DNA of 25,980 nt from Gemmatimonadota bacterium (GTDB taxonomy: Bacteria > Latescibacterota > UBA2968 > UBA8231), in the NCBI GenBank assembly GCA_009840005.1, contig VXOR01000094.1, positions 1 to 25,980 of the forward strand, read 5' to 3'. The translations under genes and the position numbers were made by a program. The notes beneath the pieces were generated by a model, which worked only from the letters and a program-made list of their open reading frames with translations, was not told the DNA's origin and made no database searches. This document shows positions 6,339 to 14,113 of the stretch, piece by piece. How positions within the stretch are numbered: the stretch's first letter is position 1; each line of letters begins with the position of its first letter.

Positions 6339-7694
6339 ATGCGTCTGACCTTTGAAGAAGGCACCCTGCTCCTGCGCGACTACGTCGGCCCAGACGCGCC
6401 TCCGGCCTTTGTCTGGGATGCGCGCGTCGATCACTGGCGTGCCCAAGCCCACTTCTACCGCGAAAGCGTCGAACACCTCAAACAGCACGAAGTCACATTC
6501 AAGAATACGGCCCCGCGTTATAATACCCTTTCCCTACAACTGCGAACCGCGCCTGAGCCGCACCCGCACCAAGCTGAAAGCATCGCCGCTTGGCAACAGC
6601 ACGGCTGCCGCGGCGTGGTCGTCTTGCCTACGGGCACGGGCAAGTCACAAGTCGCGCTCATGGCTATGGTAGAAGTCCAGCGCAGCACCCTCGTCGTCGC
6701 GCCGACCATCGACCTGATGAACCAGTGGTACGACCTGCTCACCCGCTCGTTTGCCGTCGAAGTCGGCCTGCTCGGCGGCGGCTATCACGAACTAGCCGAC
6801 CTGACCGTCGCCACCTACGACAGCGCCTATATGCAAATGGACCGCTACGGCAATCGCTTCGGCCTCATAGTCTTCGACGAGGTCCATCACTTGCCCGGCG
6901 AAATGTACAGCCACGCCGCTGAAATGTGCCTAGCGCCCTACCGCCTAGGGCTGACCGCCACGCCGGAACGCGCCGATGGCCGCCACGTGCTTCTCGACAC
7001 CCTCGTCGGCCCCGTAGCCTATGAGCGCGGCATCCGCGCCTTGTCCGGCGAGTACTTGGCCGACTATCGCGTCGAGCGCCGCCAAGTGGATATGGTCGCC
7101 GAAGAGCGCGTTCAGTACGAGGCCGCCCGCGACGAGTACCGCGCCTTCCTCGCCGACAAGAACATCCGCCTCGGCACCAAAGATGGCTGGCGGCACTTCG
7201 TCATGCTCTCGGCCAAAAGCACTAGTGGCCGGCGCGCCATGCACGCCTACCGCCGCCACCGCCAACTCGCCCTCGGCGCGACTGCCAAGCTCCGCGTCCT
7301 CGAAGACATCCTCAAGGCCCACCCGCGCGACCGCGTGTTGATTTTTACCAACGACAACGAGACTGTCCATCAGATCTCCCGCACCTTCTTGGTCCCGGCC
7401 ATTACCCACCGCACCCGCACGCGAGAGCGCAAGGCCATCCTCGAAGCCTTCAACAAGGGGGAGTACCTCGCCCTCGTCGCCTCAAAAGTACTCAACGAGG
7501 GCGTCAATATCCCCGCAGCCAATGTCGCGGTGGTCCTCTCCGGCTCGGGGACCATCCGCGAGCACGTCCAGCGCCTCGGGCGCATCCTCCGCCGCCGCCA
7601 AGGCAAGGAAGCCGTGCTCTACGAAGTGGTTTCCAAGGACACGGTCGAAGATCGCATCAGCGACCGTCGCCGCCGCCACGAAGCCTACGAGTAA
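6339..7694 (+). CDS. XPB/Rad25-type superfamily 2 DNA helicase
   Basis: A 451-residue SF2 helicase of the XPB type. XPB is the 3'-5' helicase/translocase that opens DNA in eukaryotic and archaeal nucleotide excision repair. Visible motifs are HPHQAES (about 75-81), Walker A LPTGTGKS (96-103), the DEVH box (180-183), LTATP (205-209), the helicase C-terminal VLNEGVNIP, and QRLGRILRR (411-419). Residues 1-70 fit an N-terminal damage-recognition-like domain, and about 250-310 form a charged helical insert in the position of the XPB thumb. The ATG at 6339 starts the conserved part; no ribosome site is seen, so initiation may be leaderless. The Bax1-like nuclease gene follows after 5 bases, which strongly supports the XPB assignment. 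Confidence 0.88.
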   Translation: MRLTFEEGTLLLRDYVGPDAPPAFVWDARVDHWRAQAHFYRESVEHLKQHEVTFKNTAPRYNTLSLQLRTAPEPHPHQAESIAAWQQHGCRGVVVLPTGTGKSQVALMAMVEVQRSTLVVAPTIDLMNQWYDLLTRSFAVEVGLLGGGYHELADLTVATYDSAYMQMDRYGNRFGLIVFDEVHHLPGEMYSHAAEMCLAPYRLGLTATPERADGRHVLLDTLVGPVAYERGIRALSGEYLADYRVERRQVDMVAEERVQYEAARDEYRAFLADKNIRLGTKDGWRHFVMLSAKSTSGRRAMHAYRRHRQLALGATAKLRVLEDILKAHPRDRVLIFTNDNETVHQISRTFLVPAITHRTRTRERKAILEAFNKGEYLALVASKVLNEGVNIPAANVAVVLSGSGTIREHVQRLGRILRRRQGKEAVLYEVVSKDTVEDRISDRRRRHEAYE

Positions 7695-7699
7695 GCACC

Positions 7700-8938
7700 G
7701 TGCTGACCTCGGACCTCCTGCTGACCCGCTCGCGCGGCCCCTATATCGAACCGCGCTATGTCGATGTCGAGGACCCAGCCCTCATCGACCTAGCCCAAGC
7801 ACTCATCGACATCCACGCCGCACACCAGGGCAAAACTCGACGCGAATTACAACACGCCCTCCACTTGCTCGCCGGGGACCGCACCGACTACCGCATCCAG
7901 CGCGGCCTAGCCAAGCTACTTTGCGACCACTACTGCGAATTCCAAGTCGCCAGCCCTCAGCCCCCCGAAGAATTGCGCCACGCCGTTTTTACCTTAGCCC
8001 GCGCCCACCATCCGGTCGTCCGCGAGCCCAGCCTCATCTATCCAGTCAAGCGCGAAGATCTGCTGGAACAGGTCGCTCTCAAACACCAGATCAGCAGTGA
8101 AGACGTGCTCGCAGGACTATACGCCGACCTGCCTGAAAATCACCAGCTTGCCACCTTTGCCGCGCCCTCGCCCAACGAGTTGCTGCTGCGCTACAACGTG
8201 GCACTGGCCCAAGCCATGCTCTACCGCTGCGAAGTCCTGCGCCTGAGCGTCTATCGCAACCTGCCGGTGCGCTACAAGCAGCTTTTCAAATTCATCAAGT
8301 TCTACCGGCTGATCCACACCATCGAAGGCGATGTCGATGCCGGCTATGAGATCGGGCTCGACGGCCCGGTGAGCATGTTCCGCCACTCGCAGAAATACGG
8401 CCTGCAAATGGCAATTTTCCTCCCGGCCCTGTTGCTGTGTACCCGCTGGTCAATGCAAGCCGATATCGTCCGCAAGGACGGCCGCCGCCAGCAGTTCGTC
8501 CTCGACGACCAATCCGGTCTCGTGTCGCATTACAAGGATCAGACTTTGTACGACTCGCTGTTGGAAGAAACGTTTGCCGCGCGTTTCACCAAGGCCAAAA
8601 CCCAATGGCAGCTAGAGCGGGAAAGCGAAGTCGTCAACCTCAAAGAGACGGTAATGATCCCGGACTTCACTTTTCGCCATCCCGACGGCCGCACGGCGCT
8701 TTTGGAAATCATGGGCTACTGGCGGCCGGAGTATCTGCGGCGCAAGCTCGAAAAGCTGAGCCAAGCCCAACGCAAGGACTTGCTCGTGGCCGTCTCGTCC
8801 AACCTCAATGTCAGCGAGGACGATTTTAAAAACGTGCCCGGTGGGGTATTCTTTTTTCGCAACAAAGTCCAACCCAAAGACGTCATACATTTATTGGACC
8901 AGATTGAACCGTCCGCCGCTGGGCAACCGATCAAGTGA
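7700..8938 (+). CDS. Bax1-like nuclease (DUF790), partner of XPB
   Basis: A 412-residue DUF790 protein. In archaea the family member Bax1 binds XPB and cuts DNA at the bubble edge, giving a helicase-nuclease pair for excision repair. The conserved middle part (NELLLRYNVALAQAMLYRCE, about 159-178) and the C-terminal nuclease core IPDFTFRHPDGRTALLEIMG (about 320-339, with D322 and E336) followed by YLRRKLEKL are present, consistent with a PD-(D/E)xK fold. The start is GTG at 7700, five bases after the helicase stop, so the two genes are almost certainly cotranscribed. XPB-Bax1 pairs are much less usual in bacteria than UvrABC. Confidence 0.88.
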   Translation: MLTSDLLLTRSRGPYIEPRYVDVEDPALIDLAQALIDIHAAHQGKTRRELQHALHLLAGDRTDYRIQRGLAKLLCDHYCEFQVASPQPPEELRHAVFTLARAHHPVVREPSLIYPVKREDLLEQVALKHQISSEDVLAGLYADLPENHQLATFAAPSPNELLLRYNVALAQAMLYRCEVLRLSVYRNLPVRYKQLFKFIKFYRLIHTIEGDVDAGYEIGLDGPVSMFRHSQKYGLQMAIFLPALLLCTRWSMQADIVRKDGRRQQFVLDDQSGLVSHYKDQTLYDSLLEETFAARFTKAKTQWQLERESEVVNLKETVMIPDFTFRHPDGRTALLEIMGYWRPEYLRRKLEKLSQAQRKDLLVAVSSNLNVSEDDFKNVPGGVFFFRNKVQPKDVIHLLDQIEPSAAGQPIK

Positions 8939-8992
8939 GCCTTACATTCGGGAATTCAACCATCCACGATAGCTAACCCCTCAGGAGCAACC

Positions 8993-9664
8993 ATGGACGG
9001 CATTCACGACATGGGCGGGATGCACGGATTTGGCCCCATTATACGCGAGGAAAACGAACCTTTATTCCACCATCCCTGGGAGGGCCGGGTACTGGCCATG
9101 ACGGTAGCAACACCTGTACCGATCCCCGGCGGCTCCCGCAACAACATCGAAAACATGGACCCAGCACATTACCTGTCGTCCAGCTATTACGAAAAATGGC
9201 TGCACTCCCGCATCAAAGGGCTGATTGACGGCGGCGTGCTAACCCAAGAAGAGTTGGAGACGCGGATGGCGCTTCTCCGGGACCATCCCAACGCCGAAAC
9301 CCCAGTGCATCCCGACCCCGATGCGGTCCGAGCGGAACTCAAGCGCACCCGCCCGGCAAATCCACCTCCGCAGCCAATGGATATCCAGCCGCAATTTTCC
9401 ACCGACGACCGCGTGCGATCGCGCAACATCCACCCCGCAGGCCACACCCGACTTCCCCGCTACGCACGCGACAAGTGCGGCACAGTCACCGATTTTTACG
9501 GCATCTACAACCTCCAAGACGCCGAACTACCCGCAGGGTATGCAACTCGCCAGCAACCTTTGTACGCCGTGCGCTTTGACGCTGAGGAGCTATGGGGCAG
9601 TGCCGCGGAAACAAAAAGTGCTGTCCATCTAGATATGTGGGAAAGCTACTTGGAACCGGCGTAA
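8993..9664 (+). CDS. nthB: Nitrile hydratase beta subunit
   Basis: A 223-residue beta subunit of nitrile hydratase, which with the alpha subunit hydrates nitriles to amides. The start MDGIHDMGGMHGFGPI is the hallmark of the family. The helical part (SSSYYEKWLHSRIKGLIDGG then LTQEELETR) follows, and the C-terminal SH3-like barrel with RSRNIHPAGHTRLPRYARDK and YAVRFDAEELWG is intact. AGGAG lies 6 bases before the ATG. The gene precedes alpha, the order typical of cobalt-type enzymes. Confidence 0.95.
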   Translation: MDGIHDMGGMHGFGPIIREENEPLFHHPWEGRVLAMTVATPVPIPGGSRNNIENMDPAHYLSSSYYEKWLHSRIKGLIDGGVLTQEELETRMALLRDHPNAETPVHPDPDAVRAELKRTRPANPPPQPMDIQPQFSTDDRVRSRNIHPAGHTRLPRYARDKCGTVTDFYGIYNLQDAELPAGYATRQQPLYAVRFDAEELWGSAAETKSAVHLDMWESYLEPA

Positions 9665-9695
9665 CTAATCCCCAACCGCAAAAGGACCTTTTGTT

Positions 9696-10292
9696 ATGAA
9701 TAATGTCCAAGCCGAGACAGATGCCGCCCTGCGCACCAGAGCGCTCGAATCGCTTCTGATCGAAAAGGGATTGCTGACAACTGAGATTATAGACGAAGTC
9801 GTGCAGCAGTACGAACAAGACGTAGGCCCGCTCAATGGGGCCAAAGTAGTTGCCCGCGCTTGGAGCGACCCGGACTACAAACGACGGCTACTAGAAGACG
9901 GCACCGCGGCGATTGCCGAACTAGGTTTTGGCGACGCGCACGGCAGCAAAATCGTCGTGCTGGAAAACACAGCAAGCGTCCACCACGTCGTCGTTTGCAC
10001 CCTGTGCTCCTGTTATCCTTGGTCCGTACTCGGCCTGCCGCCGAATTGGTACAAATCCTACGCCTATCGCGCTCGGGTGGTGCGGGAGCCGCGAGCGGTG
10101 TTGCGGGAATTTGACCTCGAGCTACCCGATTCGGTCGAAATTCGCGTCTGGGATAGCAACTCGGACCTCCGCTACATGGTGCTACCCGAACGCCCTGCTG
10201 GCGCGGAAGACCATACCGAAGAACAACTCGTTGCGCTCGTCACGCGTGACTCAATGATCGGCGTGGCTAAGATTGAACCTCCGGCAAAGTGA
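9696..10292 (+). CDS. nthA: Cobalt-type nitrile hydratase alpha subunit
   Basis: A 198-residue alpha subunit that carries the catalytic metal. The metal motif is VCTLCSC, with C101, C104, S105 and C106 as the claw-setting ligands. Threonine in the second position after the first cysteine is the cobalt-type form; iron-type enzymes have serine there. The following [19 protein letters not shown] and [10 protein letters not shown] segments match the family. AAGGA lies upstream of the ATG, 31 bases after nthB. The two cysteines that become sulfinic and sulfenic acids are both present, so the enzyme should be active if activated. No amidase is nearby to use the amide product. Confidence 0.95.
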   Translation: MNNVQAETDAALRTRALESLLIEKGLLTTEIIDEVVQQYEQDVGPLNGAKVVARAWSDPDYKRRLLEDGTAAIAELGFGDAHGSKIVVLENTASVHHVVVCTLCSCYPWSVLGLPPNWYKSYAYRARVVREPRAVLREFDLELPDSVEIRVWDSNSDLRYMVLPERPAGAEDHTEEQLVALVTRDSMIGVAKIEPPAK

Positions 10293-10302
10293 GGCTGGGG
10301 TA

Positions 10303-10641
10303 ATGCAACAAGCTGACCGACAAATTTCCACTATGGAAGCACAAATCGCCCTGCCGCGAGAAAATGGCGAACTGGTCTTTCAGGCCCCTTGGGAAGCACG
10401 CGCTTTTGGCCTAGCCGTTGCACTCAACGAAACAGAGATCTACAAGTGGCGCGAGTTCAGTGCGGAATTGGCTGCGACAATCGCCGCGGCCGAACAAAAC
10501 AACGACCCAGCTAACTATTACACCCGCTGGGTCGCTTCGCTTGAAGAGTTGATCATTGCCAAGGGCTTGCTCAGCCGAGAGCAACTAGACGCCAAAACCG
10601 CGGAATACGCCGCTAACATTGACGACGAGCACGAGCATTAG
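10303..10641 (+). CDS. Nitrile hydratase activator/accessory protein
   Basis: A 112-residue protein similar to the N-terminal half of the nitrile hydratase beta subunit, the pattern of the small activator (P14K/NhlE-like) that helps load cobalt into the alpha subunit. Diagnostic parts are LVFQAPWEARAFGLAVALNE, YKWREFSAELA, and YYTRWVASLEELIIAKGLLS. The ATG at 10303 has GAGG 8 bases upstream, starting within the stop region of nthA; the frame extends to 10273 but that start would overlap nthA. It completes a beta-alpha-activator operon. Confidence 0.88.
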   Translation: MQQADRQISTMEAQIALPRENGELVFQAPWEARAFGLAVALNETEIYKWREFSAELAATIAAAEQNNDPANYYTRWVASLEELIIAKGLLSREQLDAKTAEYAANIDDEHEH

Positions 10642-10797
10642 TGGACAACCCATGTCCTCGCCGATAGTGCCTTGGGCTCGGCCGGGCACCAGCCGGTACT
10701 ATAGGTACTCAAGCTGGGTCTAGACTGAACGCACGTTGCACAAACCGCCCCTACAATTCTGCGCTTATCTGCGTCCATCTGCGGATCAGCCCGCCAA
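10642..10797. other. Intergenic segment between convergent genes
   Basis: It separates the nitrile hydratase operon from the convergent CCA-transferase gene. No gene is seen. It contains ATCTGCGTCCATCTGCGGAT near 10767-10786, a low-complexity motif that also appears in degenerate form (CTGCGTCTATGCGTCTG) at the XPB start near 6331. CCGCCCCTAC at 10745 resembles the ends of the window's repeats. No clear terminator hairpin with a T-run was found. Confidence 0.4.
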
Positions 10798-12120
10798 TTA
10801 GGCCGCAGGCACAGCGCAGAATTTGCGCTGCACGAAACGCAGCGCGGCTTGGTAGTTGTCGAGTTGCCCTTCCAACTGGGCATCCTCGACCGCGGCGAGA
10901 ATTTCCCTAAACAGAGGCCCAGGAGCAAAGCCCAAGGCAATGAGATCGTCGCCCGTGAGCAACGCCGTCGGGCGCAGATGTTCCTTTTTTAGGGCAGCCA
11001 ACTGCGCTTGGCAAAATTCGTACAGGTCGAGCTTGCCGTGGCTGGCCAAGCAATCGGCGCGATGCAATTCGAGCAGTTCGGGAAAGTGCGGCTCGCGCAA
11101 TAGGCGCACAAGCGTACTCGGGCGCATCTGGAGCACGTGGCTTATCCGCATGTGGTCGGCCACGAGCGTGCCGATGACTCGCCGCGCTTCGTTGGACATC
11201 CGCAGCCGCCCGCAGATCGCCGCCGCCATTTTGGCCCCAACCGCGTCGTGACCGTGGAAGCGGATGCGCTCGGCTCGCACCATGGTTGACGGCTTGCCAA
11301 TGTCGTGCAGCAACGCCCCCCACGCCAGCTCAGCCGACGGCTCGTCGAGGTGTTCAAACAGAAGCTGGACATGGGTCCACACGTCGCCTTCGGGATGGAA
11401 TTCAGCATCCTGTGGCACGCCGCGCATGGCCGCGACTTCCGGCAACACGGCTTGCAGCAGGCCCGACTGGTCCAACAGGCGCAAGCCGCACACAGCCTCG
11501 CCCTCGGTCAACAGCAGGGTTAGCTCGTCGCGGATGCGCTCGGCACTGACGCTGGCAATGGACTCGACCTGAGCACAGAGCGCGTCCCACGTCTCAGGTT
11601 CGATGGTAAAACCGAGCCGGGCGGCAAAGCGCACGGCCCGCAACAAGCGCAGATGGTCTTCGGCAAAACGCGCGGCCGGATCGCCGATGGCGCGGATGAT
11701 CTTGGCGTCGAGGTCTTGCTGCCCGCCGACGTAATCGAGCAGTTCACCGCGCTCCGGGTCGTAAAACAAGCCGTTGATGGTAAAGTCGCGGCGCGCGGCG
11801 TCGGCGCGGGCATCGGCTGGCTCAATAGATGCAGGATGGCGGCCATTGCGGTACGGGCCGTCGCTGCGAAAGCGCGCAACTTCGTAGTCGCCCTCGTCGA
11901 GCATCACTACCGAGATACCAAACTGTGCGCCCACCGGCACCGTGTGCTCAAAGAGCGCAGCTACCTCTGCTGGCCCGGCATCTGTAGCTACATCCCAGTC
12001 CTTGGGCACGCGCCCCAACGCCAAGTCGCGCACGCAACCACCGGCTAGCACAGCTTGGAAGTCGGCCCGGCGCAAGGTCTCGACAACGCGCAGTGCCCCA
12101 GCGTCTATATCCGCGTCCAT
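10798..12120 (-). CDS. cca: CCA tRNA nucleotidyltransferase with HD domain
   Basis: A 440-residue class II nucleotidyltransferase that adds or repairs the 3' CCA of tRNA. GGCVRD is at residues 28-33 and DWDVATDA (41-48) carries the metal-binding aspartates. RRDFTINGLFYDP (110-122), the EDHLRLLRAVRFAARLGF nucleotide-recognition region and AERIRDEL follow in family order. An HD domain comes after, with LLHDIGKP. Poly(A) polymerase I of the same fold is the alternative; the presence of the HD domain and the general layout favour CCA addition. The ATG at 12120 is one base after the stop of the fibronectin-III gene, so the two are cotranscribed and probably coupled. Confidence 0.88.
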   Translation of the reverse strand: MDADIDAGALRVVETLRRADFQAVLAGGCVRDLALGRVPKDWDVATDAGPAEVAALFEHTVPVGAQFGISVVMLDEGDYEVARFRSDGPYRNGRHPASIEPADARADAARRDFTINGLFYDPERGELLDYVGGQQDLDAKIIRAIGDPAARFAEDHLRLLRAVRFAARLGFTIEPETWDALCAQVESIASVSAERIRDELTLLLTEGEAVCGLRLLDQSGLLQAVLPEVAAMRGVPQDAEFHPEGDVWTHVQLLFEHLDEPSAELAWGALLHDIGKPSTMVRAERIRFHGHDAVGAKMAAAICGRLRMSNEARRVIGTLVADHMRISHVLQMRPSTLVRLLREPHFPELLELHRADCLASHGKLDLYEFCQAQLAALKKEHLRPTALLTGDDLIALGFAPGPLFREILAAVEDAQLEGQLDNYQAALRFVQRKFCAVPAA

Positions 12121-12121
12121 C

Positions 12122-13108
12122 CTACTCAGCCACCTTAAAACTCTCAACCCGACTCACCGAATTCTCAATCCCCTCGGAGTGCGTACTGGCCACGACCTTC
12201 CAGTAGTACACTTGTCCGGGTTCGAGCGCGACCAAGCGCCCATCCTTAATGCGACCGGTAAATACGGCCGTGGTATCGCTAGTCAGCGGTATGTCCGACA
12301 CTTCGCCACTGGTCAGCGAGGTAGTGACGATCACCCGGAATGCGCGCGCCTCGGGCAAGCGATTCCAAGTAAAGGTCAACGGTGCCGCGGCCTCTTGCCC
12401 GGCGACCGGGACCAACGGCACCGGCGAGGGTAGGGCGACGTCGCTTACTTCCTCGGAGGGCTTGCTTTCCTTGCCGCCGAGATCAAGCGCCGTAATTCGG
12501 TAGTAGTACACGGTGCCCACCTCGATCTCCGCGTCGATGAATCCCGGTCCCGACACCTGCAGGAGCAAATGCTCAAGGGTCGGAGTGAAACCCTGCTCAG
12601 TCGAGCGATAGACCCGGTAACCTGTGAGATCGGTCTCCGCGTTGTCAGCCCAATCGAGTGCGATGTCGAGTTGACCGAGTACTTCAAGGTGGTGCGCTAC
12701 GGCGCGCACCGAGGTCGGCACCTGCGGAGTCAAGCTATTGAGGGGCTGGCCGCTGACGGCATTCGAGGGGTCGCTCTCGCCGCCGCCGTTTATCGCGGTT
12801 ACTCGATAGGTGTACTCCAGTTCGTATCGCAGCCCCTGATCCTTGTATCGGGTCTCAAACGTGGAGTCAATGGCCGCGGCCGCGTCGTCTCCGACCGAGC
12901 GATAGACGACGTAGAGCACCCCGTCTTCGCCGTCGACAGCCTGCCAATTGAGCCATACCTCGCCGTCGCCGATGCGCTCCACGCTTAGCGCACGCGGTGC
13001 TTGCGGAGGATCGATGGTCGCGACGGGACTGGTGCCCTTTTCGCCATCACCGCCGCAGTGCCACAATCCGACGACGACGACAATCCATGCAAATTTTAGG
13101 CGTTTCAT
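12122..13108 (-). CDS. Exported fibronectin type III repeat protein, probable lipoprotein
   Basis: A 328-residue protein. MKRLKFAWIVVVVGLWHCGG is a signal peptide with a possible lipobox cysteine at 18; the residues before it (LWH) are unusual for a lipobox. Two clear fibronectin type III domains lie at about 34-125 and 128-228, each with a VYRS/YRVYRS strand and a YTYRVTA or YYYRITA strand. A third, more divergent one (about 235-328) ends with VYYWKVVA. Such proteins usually bind other surface components or polysaccharide; no enzymatic domain is seen. GGGGAGG is 8 bases before the ATG. The promoter side shares an inverted repeat with the divergent gene at 13220. Confidence 0.8.
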   Translation of the reverse strand: MKRLKFAWIVVVVGLWHCGGDGEKGTSPVATIDPPQAPRALSVERIGDGEVWLNWQAVDGEDGVLYVVYRSVGDDAAAAIDSTFETRYKDQGLRYELEYTYRVTAINGGGESDPSNAVSGQPLNSLTPQVPTSVRAVAHHLEVLGQLDIALDWADNAETDLTGYRVYRSTEQGFTPTLEHLLLQVSGPGFIDAEIEVGTVYYYRITALDLGGKESKPSEEVSDVALPSPVPLVPVAGQEAAAPLTFTWNRLPEARAFRVIVTTSLTSGEVSDIPLTSDTTAVFTGRIKDGRLVALEPGQVYYWKVVASTHSEGIENSVSRVESFKVAE

Positions 13109-13142
13109 GTTTTCTACCTCCCCAGATAGATTAATCGCCTCT

Positions 13143-13191
13143 TTGTCAAAAGTACCATTAGCCGCCCAAAATGGGCAAGCACTTTTGACAA
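13143..13191. promoter_or_regulatory. Inverted repeat with outward -35 boxes between divergent genes
   Basis: TTGTCAAAAGT at 13143-13153 and ACTTTTGACAA at 13181-13191 form a perfect 11-base inverted repeat. Each arm contains TTGACA directed outward. On the plus strand TATTGT (13208-13213) sits 17 bases after it, which would place transcription start at about the ATG at 13220. On the minus strand the -10 candidate (TATCTG) is poor. A second dyad, GCCCA/TGGGC, lies at 13164-13176 in the loop. A shared regulator site is possible but not shown. Confidence 0.5.
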
Positions 13192-13219
13192 GTAGCCGTC
13201 CCGAACTTATTGTGTCGCT

Positions 13220-14113
13220 ATGGTGTCTTTTTTCCAATTCCTCGGCCGCATCGTCCTCTGTGCGTTGCCACCTTTCTGTGCAGCTTGCGCTCTTTTCGCC
13301 CTCGAATACCAAACCCAATACGTGGCTTCCCACATCGGTCAATACCTGATGCAGCAAAACTCCAAACGCCAGCCAAGAGGCGCGCTTTGGCAGGGCATTC
13401 TCGCCAGTCGTCAGACTCGCATGGCTCTATCCGACTCGCTGGCCGAAGCTCCCCTAGAGCCGAGCCAAACCCCGCTGCCGGTTTTGCAAAACCACTACCA
13501 ACTCCAGTACCACGGCACCCACGCGGCGTTCTTTTCTGTCGTGCGGCGCGACACCGCCCTCCAACCCGATCACCCCAACCCAGAGACCCTGCGCGAGCTA
13601 GCCTATTCCCTACAGATATACGAGCAGGGCCGCTCTTTGCTAACCCAAGCCATCGTACCCGACCACGGTTCGTATCTCCGCGCCCTCGTCGGCGCGCAAA
13701 TAGCCCTAGAGGACGGCTCGCTCTTTTACCAACTTCACAAGTGCCTACTGGCAAAAGACGAACCCGAAGCCTGGACCTTTCTAAAGATGAAAGAGGAAGA
13801 CATGGCTTACTGGCGCGAGCACCTAGCGCCGCTTTTGGGTCCTGACCCTGAGCGCGCACAAAGCGATGCCGGGCCGATCATCACCGCGGCCCTAGCCGAG
13901 GTCGTGCAAGCGCGGGCCGATTCGCTGCGCCAAGGCGAGGCCAAGCATCTACTCACAGCTTGGGACAGCGCCGACGGCTTTGAACTGCGCCTGACCCGCA
14001 CTGGAGACGAAGACCAATTCGCCGCGTACGCGCTCGTGCCAGGCCAAGAGGCCACAGCACTCGTGCTGCCGGCCCAGTCCGTGCAACAACACCTCGGATT
14101 GGAAGAACAATGA
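13220..14113 (+). CDS. Membrane-anchored protein of unknown function, coupled to PBP
   Basis: A 297-residue protein I do not recognise. The N-terminus (about residues 7-28, FLGRIVLCALPPFCAACALF) is a hydrophobic anchor, so the rest is probably periplasmic. No catalytic motif is seen; residues about 150-240 are rich in acidic residues and helix formers (EEDMAYWREHLAPLL, IITAALAEVVQARADSLRQG), and the end, LVLPAQSVQQHLGLEEQ, is compact. Its stop overlaps the start of the class A PBP by ATGA, which suggests a fixed ratio and a role in peptidoglycan synthesis, for instance as a partner of the PBP. The ATG has no ribosome site and lies about where a promoter would start transcription, so leaderless translation is likely. 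Confidence 0.6.
   Translation: MVSFFQFLGRIVLCALPPFCAACALFALEYQTQYVASHIGQYLMQQNSKRQPRGALWQGILASRQTRMALSDSLAEAPLEPSQTPLPVLQNHYQLQYHGTHAAFFSVVRRDTALQPDHPNPETLRELAYSLQIYEQGRSLLTQAIVPDHGSYLRALVGAQIALEDGSLFYQLHKCLLAKDEPEAWTFLKMKEEDMAYWREHLAPLLGPDPERAQSDAGPIITAALAEVVQARADSLRQGEAKHLLTAWDSADGFELRLTRTGDEDQFAAYALVPGQEATALVLPAQSVQQHLGLEEQ

Noticed and set aside
13218..13859. A 213-codon open frame on the minus strand
   Set aside because: It is antisense to the membrane-anchored protein at 13220, is rich in Arg/Gly/Ala as expected from a GC-rich shadow, and has no recognisable domain.
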